Assembly (NCBI GenBank): GCA_016927755.1
Contig: JAFGLZ010000001.1
Span: forward strand, 1-33,654
Origin: Phycisphaerae bacterium
GTDB lineage: Bacteria; Planctomycetota; Phycisphaerae; UBA1845; JAFGLZ01
Length of the DNA: 33,654 nucleotides
Direction of reading: 5' to 3'
Below the pieces are notes generated by a model that was given only the letters and a program-made list of their open reading frames with translations, had not been told where the DNA came from and did no database searches. Below, in pieces: positions 7,959 through 14,949 of the stretch. The translations under genes were made by a program, and so were the position numbers. Within the stretch, counting starts at the first letter, position 1, and each line of letters opens with the position of its first letter.

Positions 7959-9311
7959 TTATCCCCGCGAACCGACGGGGGTCGCCAGGCGACGTCGGAC
8001 GGCGCGGCGCTCGGCGTCTTTCGCGACGGCCCGTGGCGATCGGGAATTCCGCCCGGCAATCGCCGTCTCGGGCTCGCCGGAGGAGGACGGATCGTCCGGG
8101 CGTCGCCTGGTCACGTTCGCCAGGCAGCGAATGGCGCCGCCGAATTCGTAGATCATGGATACGTCGATTCCGTGGACCTCAAACCCCAGATCGCGGTATA
8201 CCTCGGCGACGGTCTCGTCGAGGGCGGGGATCTGATAGATCGGCATGTAGACGACACGACGCGTGTCGCGGCGCTCCATCAGGACGTTGTTGTAGGTAAC
8301 CATCCACTCCTCATTGGGATCGATGATGCAGGGCAGCCTGATCACGGCGTACCCATTGTCGCCAAGGCGGTCCGCGACGGCATCCAGTGTACCGGCGCCG
8401 TGGACGATCGGCGAGGACCCCGCGGGACCCTTGCCGGCCGATGCGCCCTGCTGATCCGCAAGCAGCTCAGCGGCCAGACGAGGATCGGCGACGAGCACTG
8501 TTTGATCGTCGACGGGGGTCACGTACATGTCGACGTGGCAGAAGGGAACGTTTCCGGCGGGGTCGCCGAGCAGAAGCACCGGTCTGCCGAACAGCTCGGC
8601 GAGTTCGCGGCGGAATGCTTCCTCGCTTCCGGGGGGCCTGCCGTTCTCACTGAGCACGTTCGCGCCGAGGAACACGTGTCGTCCGTTGGAGACGATGTTT
8701 CCCCCTTCGATGTGGAGGCGGCTCTCGAGCACGCTTGGCCCGAGGCCCGCGGCGGCCATCCAACCCGGAACCAGCAGTTCGTTGTGCTTGTCATCGCCGT
8801 AGTCGGCGTTGTCCGTGGGCACATAGACGCTGGCGGGAGCCCCAGAGACGGCTCGCTGCCTGGGGATGCATCGGTCGCGCGCCCAGAGGGTGATGCATCC
8901 ATCCACGTTGACGACCGTCAGGGCGCGGCCCCCTGCCCTGGCGGGATCGCCCCAATCGGCGATGAACTGGTCGGCCCCGTCCTCCGAGGGGCAGAGGACC
9001 ATGACATGGACATCTGGGGGAAGCGAGTCGAACAGGTCGTGGTAGGACAGAGTCAGGAGATCCGAGGACTCCGGGACGTAATGCAGGACGATTTCGGCGA
9101 TCGGACCGCCCGTGTCGGCGATGACGCAGGCATCGCGTTCCAGACCGGTGGAGGCGTGCCACGGCCTAAGGTGCCACGTGCACGACCCCATCAGCGGGAT
9201 CAGTAGGGCCACGGGCAAGGCGAAGCGCGCGCGCAGAGCACGTCTCCGGCGGGGACAGCCGGCGGCGTGTCGCTCAAGAGTAGTCAGGCTTTCCGCCCGC
9301 CCGAACGTCAC
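7959..9311 (-). CDS. Agmatine deiminase / peptidylarginine deiminase-like lipoprotein
   Basis: A 450-aa member of the PAD_porph fold, which hydrolyses guanidino groups of agmatine or arginine residues. Visible active-site segments are LWARDRC at 142-148, HIEGGNI at 200-206, FCHVDMYV at 257-264 and GGAIRCLANV at 391-400, whose C396 is at the position of the catalytic cysteine. The N-terminus has basic residues, a hydrophobic run from 30 and a lipobox-like LMGSC with C44, so the enzyme probably sits on the cell envelope as a lipoprotein. This differs from the cytoplasmic agmatine deiminases. The start codon overlaps the stop of the upstream secreted-protein gene as ATGA, which supports start 9311 and indicates translational coupling. 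The Arg-rich C-terminal tail (about 400-450) is probably disordered. Enzyme family clear, substrate unknown. Confidence 0.82.
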   Translation of the reverse strand: MTFGRAESLTTLERHAAGCPRRRRALRARFALPVALLIPLMGSCTWHLRPWHASTGLERDACVIADTGGPIAEIVLHYVPESSDLLTLSYHDLFDSLPPDVHVMVLCPSEDGADQFIADWGDPARAGGRALTVVNVDGCITLWARDRCIPRQRAVSGAPASVYVPTDNADYGDDKHNELLVPGWMAAAGLGPSVLESRLHIEGGNIVSNGRHVFLGANVLSENGRPPGSEEAFRRELAELFGRPVLLLGDPAGNVPFCHVDMYVTPVDDQTVLVADPRLAAELLADQQGASAGKGPAGSSPIVHGAGTLDAVADRLGDNGYAVIRLPCIIDPNEEWMVTYNNVLMERRDTRRVVYMPIYQIPALDETVAEVYRDLGFEVHGIDVSMIYEFGGAIRCLANVTRRRPDDPSSSGEPETAIAGRNSRSPRAVAKDAERRAVRRRLATPVGSRG

Positions 9312-9781
9312 TGCTTCTTCTCGCCCCCAGACTTTGACTTGGCCGCGCCGGCCTTGGGCTTTGCCGTCGAGGAGGACTTCGTCGCCTTGCCCTTCTCGGA
9401 GGCGATACCGGTGACGTCGAGATACTTGAGCCCGGACTTCTCATAGAGCTTTCCGGTCAACTCGACCTGCTTTCCGGCGTGGTTGGCGATCACCCGCGGG
9501 GAGACCGCGCGACCGGTTCCGAGGACCAGGAGGCCTTTGTCCGTCTCCAACCCGGCCGGGACGCCGCTACGGATGAGCTGAGCGGACGACTTGGCCTTTC
9601 CCTTGTCGGCGGTCGAGCCAGCCATGAAGGTGTAGAGATCGACGACCTTGCCCACAAACGTCGCCGCTTCCTTCTTGGGCGGGGCGGGCTTCTTTCCCTC
9701 GGCTGCCATGAGGGCATACGCCGAGGTCAGCAGGACCGCGGCGAAGGCGGGGATGATGATTCGTCTCTGGTTCGTTGTCAC
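9308..9781 (-). CDS. Exported lysine-rich protein of unknown function (157 aa)
   Basis: The GTG start at 9781 is chosen because AGGAG lies 7 bp upstream. The product has a signal peptide (basic QRR then IIIPAFAAVLLTSAYALMA, cleavage near 27), a Lys/Pro stretch, a compact middle region (about 41-130, including KQVELTGKLYEKSGLKYLDV, which has the look of a small beta-barrel or OB-like domain), and a Lys/Ala/Ser/Gly-rich tail. I do not recognise the family. It is translationally coupled to the PAD-like lipoprotein downstream (ATGA overlap). The promoter region upstream contains the triple 11-bp repeat at 9961-9987, so it is a likely target of the adjacent two-component system. Confidence 0.8.
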   Translation of the reverse strand: MTTNQRRIIIPAFAAVLLTSAYALMAAEGKKPAPPKKEAATFVGKVVDLYTFMAGSTADKGKAKSSAQLIRSGVPAGLETDKGLLVLGTGRAVSPRVIANHAGKQVELTGKLYEKSGLKYLDVTGIASEKGKATKSSSTAKPKAGAAKSKSGGEKKQ

Positions 9782-9942
9782 AGCGGGTCTCCTCAGAATG
9801 ACCAGGGCCACAGCATGTCCGCGGCGACGGATCGATCGGGCCGTCCCAGCACGATACCCCTGGCCCGCCGCGCGTTGCTCCTGCGCGGCAGCGGAATGAC
9901 ACGCATGTGGTTAGGCCTTTGAGCCGATCGCAAGACTCAGGG

Positions 9943-9987
9943 ATTATGTGTCCGGGGCCCTGAAAGCACCGTGAAATCCGGATGAAA
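9943..9987 (-). promoter_or_regulatory. Operator/promoter module 1: three 11-bp TGAAA repeats plus -10 box
   Basis: TGAAA occurs at 9961, 9972 and 9983, an exact 11-bp period (TGAAAGCACCG, TGAAATCCGGA, TGAAAATGG on the plus strand). On the minus strand the last repeat is followed after 12 bp by CATAAT (9943-9948). Tandem 11-bp repeats ending about 10 bp before the -10 box are the known layout of PhoB/OmpR-type activated promoters. The module faces the secreted protein and PAD-like lipoprotein; the predicted leader is about 155 nt and contains a GC-rich hairpin. A matching module lies at 12997-13040. Confidence 0.68.
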
Positions 9988-10052
9988 ATGGTTTAATGCC
10001 AGGGGGCCGGTGGCGGTATGGAGTAGCCAGTTGCTGGGCTTGGAGGCGGTTC

Positions 10053-11507
10053 TCACGCTGCTGCCGGGGAGAGAGGGATCAGGACGGTGAACTCGCACCC
10101 CCCTTCCGCCCGATTGGCCGCGGCGATCGAGCCGTTGTGGAGCCTGGTGACGCCCCTTGCGATGGCCAGTCCCAGTCCCGCGCCGGGCGGCTGCTCCTGG
10201 CCCCGATGGATGCGGAAGAACCGATCGAAGACGTGCTCGAGGTGCTCCTCGGGGATGCCGGGCCCTGCGTCGCGAACGTGGATGCCGACATGGTGGTTGT
10301 GGATCTCGAGGACCACGTCGACGGCCGAGCCGATCGGGGCATGGCGAATCGCGTTGCGGATGAGGTTCTCCATCATGACTCGCAGCAGGGCCGGGTCGCC
10401 CGCGATGGTGGGTTCGGGCTCGTCGGAGTCTGTCAGGACGAGGCTTGGAATGAGCCTGACCTCTCGGGTTTCGGCCAGGGGTTCGCAGGCCTGGACCGCC
10501 TCCATGACGACGTCGTTGACGGAGACGGGCATGGGCCTGAGGGGGATGCCGCTTTCGGCGCGTGACCAGACGAGGAGGCTATCCGCCAGACGAGCGAGCT
10601 GGCGGAGCTCGTCCTCGATGCTTGCCACGAAGCGTTCGTGTTCCTTGATGGGCCTGGGCTGTTGGAGGAGCACCTGAACCTGGCCGAGCAGGACGGAGAG
10701 GGGGGTCTTGAGCTCGTGGGAGACGTCCGCGATGAAGCGTTCTTGCGACCTGAAGGCCGACTCCAAGCGATCGAGCATTTCGTTGATGACGGTGACCATC
10801 TCGGAGACCTCGTCCTTGGCGGGTCGGGTCTCGATGCGTCGGTCGAGGCGGGCGGCGGTCAGTTCCCTGGCCTGGCGGACGATTTGGGCGATCGGCGCGA
10901 GGGAGCGTCGGGCCATTAACCAGGATCCGCCGGCGGCCAGGACCAGCGCCAGCGGGATGACGACCAGAAAGAGCGACCGCAACTGTTCGATGGAGGATTG
11001 GACCGGCGCGAGGCTCAAGGCGACTTGCAGGTAGAAGCGGCCGACTTCGGGTTCGTCCTGGAACAGCGTGAGCAGCCGAAGCGGTCCGTCCTCATCCGAG
11101 GGGCGTTGCCCGTTCAGGCCAGTCAATGTCTCGAGGACGGGGACACCACCTCGTCGGGCGGCCCGCGCGTCCTCGCTCAGAGGGAGCGTGGCGTCCTTCA
11201 TGTTTGGGGAATGCTCGAGGACCTCGCCTTTTGGGGAGAGGATCTGGACGTAGTATTCGTCCAGCGCGAAGGGATCGGGGCGCCGCTTACCCCTGCGCGT
11301 CGTGACCGGGATCGCTCGGACACCCCTGATGGAGATGACCTCGAGGATGGTCTCGGCTCGGTTGGTGAGTCGCTCGTCGAAATCCTGGCGAAGCTGCTGC
11401 TCTCGGACCTGAAGGATCAGTCCGCACAGGATGATCAAGATGACGCCAAAGACGAGGAAATAGAGAGCAGCGATGCGAAAGCGGAGTGTCTGGAAGTGTT
11501 GGTACAT
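10053..11507 (-). CDS. Two-component sensor histidine kinase (HAMP, HisKA, HATPase_c)
   Basis: A 484-aa inner-membrane kinase. Membrane helix 1 is at about 11-33, an extracytoplasmic sensor region of about 140 residues follows, and helix 2 is at 178-198. HAMP spans about 199-252. The phosphorylated histidine is H264 in FIADVSHELKTPLS. The ATP-binding domain shows the N box (MMENLIRNAIRHAP, 378-391), the G1 box (DAGPGIPEEH, 413-422), the F box (VFDRFFRIH) and the G2 box (GAGLGLAIARG, 442-452). The architecture is that of EnvZ/CusS/QseC-like kinases; the sensor region shows no domain I recognise. It follows its response regulator with a 21-bp gap, so they form an operon. The downstream gap contains operator module 1. 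Confidence 0.93.
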   Translation of the reverse strand: MYQHFQTLRFRIAALYFLVFGVILIILCGLILQVREQQLRQDFDERLTNRAETILEVISIRGVRAIPVTTRRGKRRPDPFALDEYYVQILSPKGEVLEHSPNMKDATLPLSEDARAARRGGVPVLETLTGLNGQRPSDEDGPLRLLTLFQDEPEVGRFYLQVALSLAPVQSSIEQLRSLFLVVIPLALVLAAGGSWLMARRSLAPIAQIVRQARELTAARLDRRIETRPAKDEVSEMVTVINEMLDRLESAFRSQERFIADVSHELKTPLSVLLGQVQVLLQQPRPIKEHERFVASIEDELRQLARLADSLLVWSRAESGIPLRPMPVSVNDVVMEAVQACEPLAETREVRLIPSLVLTDSDEPEPTIAGDPALLRVMMENLIRNAIRHAPIGSAVDVVLEIHNHHVGIHVRDAGPGIPEEHLEHVFDRFFRIHRGQEQPPGAGLGLAIARGVTRLHNGSIAAANRAEGGCEFTVLIPLSPAAA

Positions 11508-11528
11508 GTCACCCGTGGGCCGAGACGA

Positions 11529-12212
11529 TCATGCGTCCGGGGGGTCGGCCGCAAGAACGTATCCGCTTCCGATCACCGTGTGGATCAACGGCTTGTCGAA
11601 CCCCTTGTCGATTCGTCGCCGGAGCATCGAGACGTACACATCGATGACGTTGCTCTCGGGCTCGAAGTTCATGTCCCAGACGTGCTCGCCGATGTTGGTT
11701 CGGGTGAGAACGCGGTTGGGGTGCCGGAGGAAGTACTCTAGCAGCGCGAACTCCTTGGCCGTCAGCTTGATCTTCTGGCCGTCGCGGCGAACGACGCGCT
11801 TGGCGAGGTCCAACTCGATGCCCTCGAACTCGAGCCGCGTCGACTCCCTGGCCTGTCCACGGCGGAGCAAGGCTCGAAGTCGGGCGATCAACTCCTCGAA
11901 CTCGAAGGGCTTGGTCAAGTAGTCGTCCGCGCCGGCGTCCAGGCCGGCGACCTTGTCTTGCGTGGCGGAGAGCGCGGTCAGCATCAATACCGGCGATTGA
12001 ACGCCGCGTCGACGAAGGTTCTTGCAGATGATCAACCCGTCCTGATCGGGGAGCATGAGATCGAGAATGATGGCGTCGTAGCCTTCGGTGGCGGCCATGA
12101 ATTCGCCGTCATGCCCGCTTCGGGAGACGTCGACGGCATACCCTTGCTCGGCGAGGCCTTGTCGAAGGATCTCGGCCATCTTCGGGTTGTCCTCGACCAC
12201 GAGCACACGCAC
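11529..12212 (-). CDS. OmpR/PhoB-family response regulator
   Basis: From GTG 12212 the product is 227 aa, the usual length. The receiver domain has acidic residues E7/D8, the phosphorylated aspartate D51 (IILDLMLPDQDG), T79 and K101 (YLTKPF). The C-terminal winged-helix domain (about 125-222) includes LTAKEFALLEYFLRHPNRVLTR and a typical end HTVIGSGYVL. GTG 12212 has GGAG at 7 bp and starts the protein directly at the first strand; an in-frame ATG at 12428 would add 72 low-complexity residues and is judged unlikely. It forms an operon with the kinase at 10053-11507. The tandem 11-bp repeats flanking this operon are of the kind bound by this family, so they are its likely targets. Confidence 0.93.
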   Translation of the reverse strand: MRVLVVEDNPKMAEILRQGLAEQGYAVDVSRSGHDGEFMAATEGYDAIILDLMLPDQDGLIICKNLRRRGVQSPVLMLTALSATQDKVAGLDAGADDYLTKPFEFEELIARLRALLRRGQARESTRLEFEGIELDLAKRVVRRDGQKIKLTAKEFALLEYFLRHPNRVLTRTNIGEHVWDMNFEPESNVIDVYVSMLRRRIDKGFDKPLIHTVIGSGYVLAADPPDA

Positions 12213-12670
12213 GGCAATGCTCCGTCCGTCGGCGCCGGCCCCCTGCCGGTCGTCCGTGTTTACGGTAGCATCGTCGAGGGCGACAGGAAAGCGCTCCTGA
12301 CCTGATCGCCGCCGTGACGGCGATCTCGGGAGTCGAGTCGGCTCACTCGTCGGGGCACCGTTCTCGGTCGCCGCCGAGGCCTCTCCGGTCGGTGCGGTAC
12401 GAACGAAGATCTTCTCGTGATCTGGCATGGACGCGCCCTTTCAACCCGAGCGATGAGGTGACGCCACGAGGTCGGGTCGTGGACGACTGACAACTCGCCG
12501 CGAGCGCAGCGAAAACGTGCCGGCCAGGGACAGTCCGGTAGCACGGACTCGATCGCGCCCCAGCCGGCTTGCGGGGGGCTGGGGAGACGCGACCGGTCTG
12601 GATGGGTCGCCCGGTCTACCGGACCGGGCCGGACATCATGGCAACGGAGACGGCCTGCGGGCCGGTCCGC
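12213..12670. other. 458-bp gap before the two-component operon
   Basis: No gene is supported here. The region in front of the regulator remains open in frame up to ATG 12428 but encodes only Pro/Ser/Arg-rich sequence. Two perfect 8-bp inverted repeats are present: 12558-12565 with 12577-12584, and 12609-12616 with 12622-12629. The second lies 42 bp after the small lipoprotein stop and may end its transcript, although no T-run follows. The TGAAA triple repeat is not found in this gap, so the regulator is probably not controlled through that motif, unless by a distant site. Confidence 0.5.
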
Positions 12671-12886
12671 CTACTCGTCGGCAACGCGCGACGGCTTGGC
12701 CGGCTTGGCAGCCTTGCCTTTTGCCTGATCGGCGCCTTTTGCGCCGGCTTTGGCACCTGTCTTGGGGCCCGAGCTTGCGGCCGGCTTCGCGGGTTCGCTC
12801 GATTTCGGGCATCCGGGCACAGCGATCACCAAAGCCAGGACGGCAGCGCCAGCGGCGAGCCTCGACAGCAGTTTTGCCCATGTCAT
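12671..12886 (-). CDS. Small lysine/alanine/proline-rich lipoprotein (71 aa)
   Basis: The ATG at 12886 has GGGAG 9 bp upstream. The product has a short basic start (MTWAKLLSR), a hydrophobic stretch and the lipobox AVPGC with the lipidated cysteine C26. The remaining 45 residues are rich in Lys, Ala, Pro and Gly (KPAASSGPKTGAKAGAKG, then KGKAAKPAKPS), suggesting an extended positively charged tether at the envelope. A longer frame up to 12961 exists but would bury the signal sequence. I know no named family for it. Its tail resembles that of the secreted protein at 9308-9781, and both genes stand behind the same operator type, so they may act together in the envelope. Confidence 0.72.
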   Translation of the reverse strand: MTWAKLLSRLAAGAAVLALVIAVPGCPKSSEPAKPAASSGPKTGAKAGAKGADQAKGKAAKPAKPSRVADE

Positions 12887-12928
12887 GCAGAAATACTCCC
12901 GTTTCCTCAGGGCCAAAAGATATAGAGT

Positions 12929-12952
12929 CCGACCCGACACGGCGCGGGTCGG
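12929..12952 (-). promoter_or_regulatory. Hairpin in the lipoprotein leader, possible attenuator
   Basis: A perfect 8-bp stem (CCGACCCG with CGGGTCGG) and an 8-nt loop lie inside the predicted leader, 43-66 bp before the start codon. On the minus strand it is followed by an A/T-rich stretch ending in TTTT, which could act as a transcription pause or attenuator. The same A/T-rich stretch could alternatively hold a second promoter. Confidence 0.35.
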
Positions 12953-12996
12953 CCGAGACACGTGTCTGGCTTATGACATTACTGACGTACAGAGGC

Positions 12997-13040
12997 ATCA
13001 TGCGCCGGAGGCATGAAACCGTCCTGAAATCGACATGAAA
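12997..13040 (-). promoter_or_regulatory. Operator/promoter module 2: three 11-bp TGAAA repeats plus -10 box
   Basis: TGAAA occurs at 13014, 13025 and 13036, again exactly 11 bp apart (TGAAACCGTCC, TGAAATCGACA, TGAAAAAGC on the plus strand). The middle repeat shares TGAAATC with module 1 and the third shares TGAAAA. On the minus strand CATGAT (12997-13002) lies 11 bp past the last repeat. The predicted start of transcription is about 104 bp before the lipoprotein start codon. It could in principle also act on the divergent SDR gene. Confidence 0.68.
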
Positions 13041-13224
13041 AAGCGCTCATGGACGACGGGAAGCGTCTCGGCCGGATTGGATTCCGATGGTGGAGGAATT
13101 TGTGCTACCTCCAGGTGGACGATCGCGATAGGATTTCCGCGATGGGTCATTCGGCGGGGCCGTGGACCGAAAGGAGCGCCGGTCCGAGCCCTGCCTGAAC
13201 GCGGGACAGAAAGGTGGCATGATC

Positions 13225-14055
13225 ATGGCAGGGCTACTCGAGAACCAAGTCGCGGTGATCACGGGAGCAGGTCGGGGCATCGGCGCGGCGGCGGCGAAGC
13301 TATTCGCCGAGCACGGGGCCAGCGTGGTGGTTTCCGATCGGGACGCGGAACCGGCGGAAGCGGTGGTGGCCGAGATCAAGGACGCCGGCGGCCAGGCGAC
13401 CTCCGTTACGGGGGACGTGACCGACGCGGCCTTTGCCGAGAAGCTGATCAAGGCCGCCGTCGACACGTACGGCAAGTTGCACATCCTCGTGAACAACGCG
13501 GGGTATACGTGGGACGGGGTGATCCACAAGATGACGGACCAGCAGTGGCAGGCGATGCTGGACATCCACTGCACGGCGGCGTTCCGGATGATCCGCGCGG
13601 CGTCACCGTACATGCGGGACGTCGCCAAGGCCGACAAGAATGCGGGCAAGGAGCCGGAGCCCCGGTGCATCGTAAACATCTCGTCGACGTCCGGCACGCA
13701 CGGCAACGCGGGACAGATCAACTATTCGACGGCGAAGATGGGCGTGATCGGGATGACCAAGACGGTGGCCAAGGAGTGGGGGCAGTTCGGCATCCGGTGC
13801 AACGCCGTGGTCTTCGGGTACATCGAGACGAGATTGACCCGGCCGAAGGAAGAGGGCGGGAAGATCGCCGTGGGAGGTCAGGAGATCGCCTTGGGCGTTC
13901 CGAGCGACATGCTCGGATTCATCCCGATGGTCACGGCGCTCAAGCGTCCGGGCAAGCCGGAAGAAGCGGCGGCGGGGGTCCTGCTGATGGCGGCGCCGAT
14001 CGCCAGCTACATCACGGGTCACGTGCTCGAGGTGACCGGGGGGTTTGGCGTATAG
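13225..14055 (+). CDS. SDR family NAD(P)-dependent oxidoreductase (FabG-like)
   Basis: A 276-aa classical short-chain dehydrogenase/reductase that oxidises an alcohol or reduces a carbonyl group with NAD(P). The dinucleotide motif TGAGRGIG is at 13-20, NNAG at 90-93, and the catalytic S153/S154, Y167 and K171 are in NISSTSGTHGNAGQINYSTAK. D38 at the end of the second strand (VVVSDRD) suggests NAD(H) preference. The start at 13225 has AAAGGTGG at good spacing; ATG 13219 is too close to it. Not in an operon: the next gene is convergent with a 39-bp gap. The similarity to 3-oxoacyl-ACP reductase is general, with no fatty acid genes nearby, so the substrate is open. Confidence 0.92.
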   Translation: MAGLLENQVAVITGAGRGIGAAAAKLFAEHGASVVVSDRDAEPAEAVVAEIKDAGGQATSVTGDVTDAAFAEKLIKAAVDTYGKLHILVNNAGYTWDGVIHKMTDQQWQAMLDIHCTAAFRMIRAASPYMRDVAKADKNAGKEPEPRCIVNISSTSGTHGNAGQINYSTAKMGVIGMTKTVAKEWGQFGIRCNAVVFGYIETRLTRPKEEGGKIAVGGQEIALGVPSDMLGFIPMVTALKRPGKPEEAAAGVLLMAAPIASYITGHVLEVTGGFGV

Positions 14056-14094
14056 GCGGACGGGGGGCGTTCCCGTCGCCGGGTTGCACATCGC

Positions 14095-14796
14095 TCAGTT
14101 CTTCAGGTCGAGGCCGCGGATTCCGTCCTTGGTCAGGTTAGCGTCGGGCAGATTGTCGTTGGCGGGGTAGATGTCGTTCGCGTCAACGACTTGCCCGTGC
14201 CCGTCGGCCAGGAGGAAGTTCCGCCGCCCCTGCCAACACCACCATCCGTTGTCGGGATCGATCGGCTCGTGATTGCTGGCCCAATCGCCGGACTGGATCT
14301 TCCTGGCGGGCCACCGAGCGCCGTCGGGCTTCTGGGCGACGGCGTGCGTGGCGTTCTTGTAGGTATCCTCGGTCGAGGACATGTCGTTTATCTGATCGGG
14401 GCTGTGATAGAAGGTCATCGAGTAGGCGTAGCTGGTCTTCTCGTACTGCGTGGACGGGTCGGACGGACACCACAGGATACTCGGCCGAGACTCGTTGACG
14501 CGCCCCAGATAGGGCTCCAGGGTGCCGCGGAATCCTCGCCCCATCCAGAGCCAATAGGTCGGATCGGTGCGGACGGGATCGTTGGCGGCGGGATAGACGC
14601 CGCCCTGGTCCTCGGCATAGAAGGTGAACAGGATGCCCATCTGGCGGAGATTCGAGAGACAGACGGTCTGCAGTCCGCGGCGGCGCGCTTCGCGGAGCGA
14701 CGGCAGGAGTACGGCCGCCAGCAGCCCGATGATGGCGACGACGATCAGCAGTTCGATCAGTGAGAAGCCCTGACGGCGTTCCAGTCTCACGGCCAT
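14095..14796 (-). CDS. Type II secretion pseudopilin-like protein with DG motif (planctomycete type)
   Basis: A 233-aa protein with a class III prepilin signal: the peptidase site is G10/F11 in RRQGFSLIELLIVVAIIG, with E15 at the conserved fifth position and a hydrophobic helix at 11-31. The rest is an extracytoplasmic domain with WCPSD and a C-terminal FLLADGHG, as in the large DUF1559-like pseudopilin families of Planctomycetota. ATG 14796 has GGAG 9 bp upstream; a longer start at 14844 would run through the hairpin at 14842-14863 and is rejected. No other secretion-system gene is close, which is usual for these dispersed paralogues. The role is probably surface display or a pilus-like fibre. 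Confidence 0.85.
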   Translation of the reverse strand: MAVRLERRQGFSLIELLIVVAIIGLLAAVLLPSLREARRRGLQTVCLSNLRQMGILFTFYAEDQGGVYPAANDPVRTDPTYWLWMGRGFRGTLEPYLGRVNESRPSILWCPSDPSTQYEKTSYAYSMTFYHSPDQINDMSSTEDTYKNATHAVAQKPDGARWPARKIQSGDWASNHEPIDPDNGWWCWQGRRNFLLADGHGQVVDANDIYPANDNLPDANLTKDGIRGLDLKN

Positions 14797-14841
14797 GCGT
14801 GGACGCTCCGACCTTGCCACAAACCCGGGATCAAACGAAAT

Positions 14842-14863
14842 CACCCGTCGTGGCAGACGGGTG
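14842..14863 (-). terminator. Probable terminator of the transhydrogenase operon
   Basis: A perfect 8-bp stem (CACCCGTC with GACGGGTG, 6-nt loop), followed on the minus strand by the T-rich ATTTCGTTTG. It lies about 90 bp after the pntB stop and before the pseudopilin start. Confidence 0.5.
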
Positions 14864-14949
14864 GCTCCAAACGGTGCTTCGTCATCGTTCTGTCAGCGAA
14901 GCGGGATTCTACCTGGAAACCAGATCCGACTCCACAGGGCTGGCACCCC

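Larger units (their letters stand above)
12887..13224. other. 338-bp divergent intergenic region with operator module 2
   Basis: This divergent gap holds the leader and operator of the small lipoprotein on the left and the unresolved promoter region of the SDR gene on the right (13041-13224). I see no gene in it and no clear sigma70 promoter for the SDR gene. Confidence 0.6.

Noticed and set aside
13035..14141. Gly/Arg-rich plus-strand frame overlapping the SDR gene
   Set aside because: It is the neighbouring frame of the SDR gene and has no protein-like features, while the SDR frame carries the complete active site.
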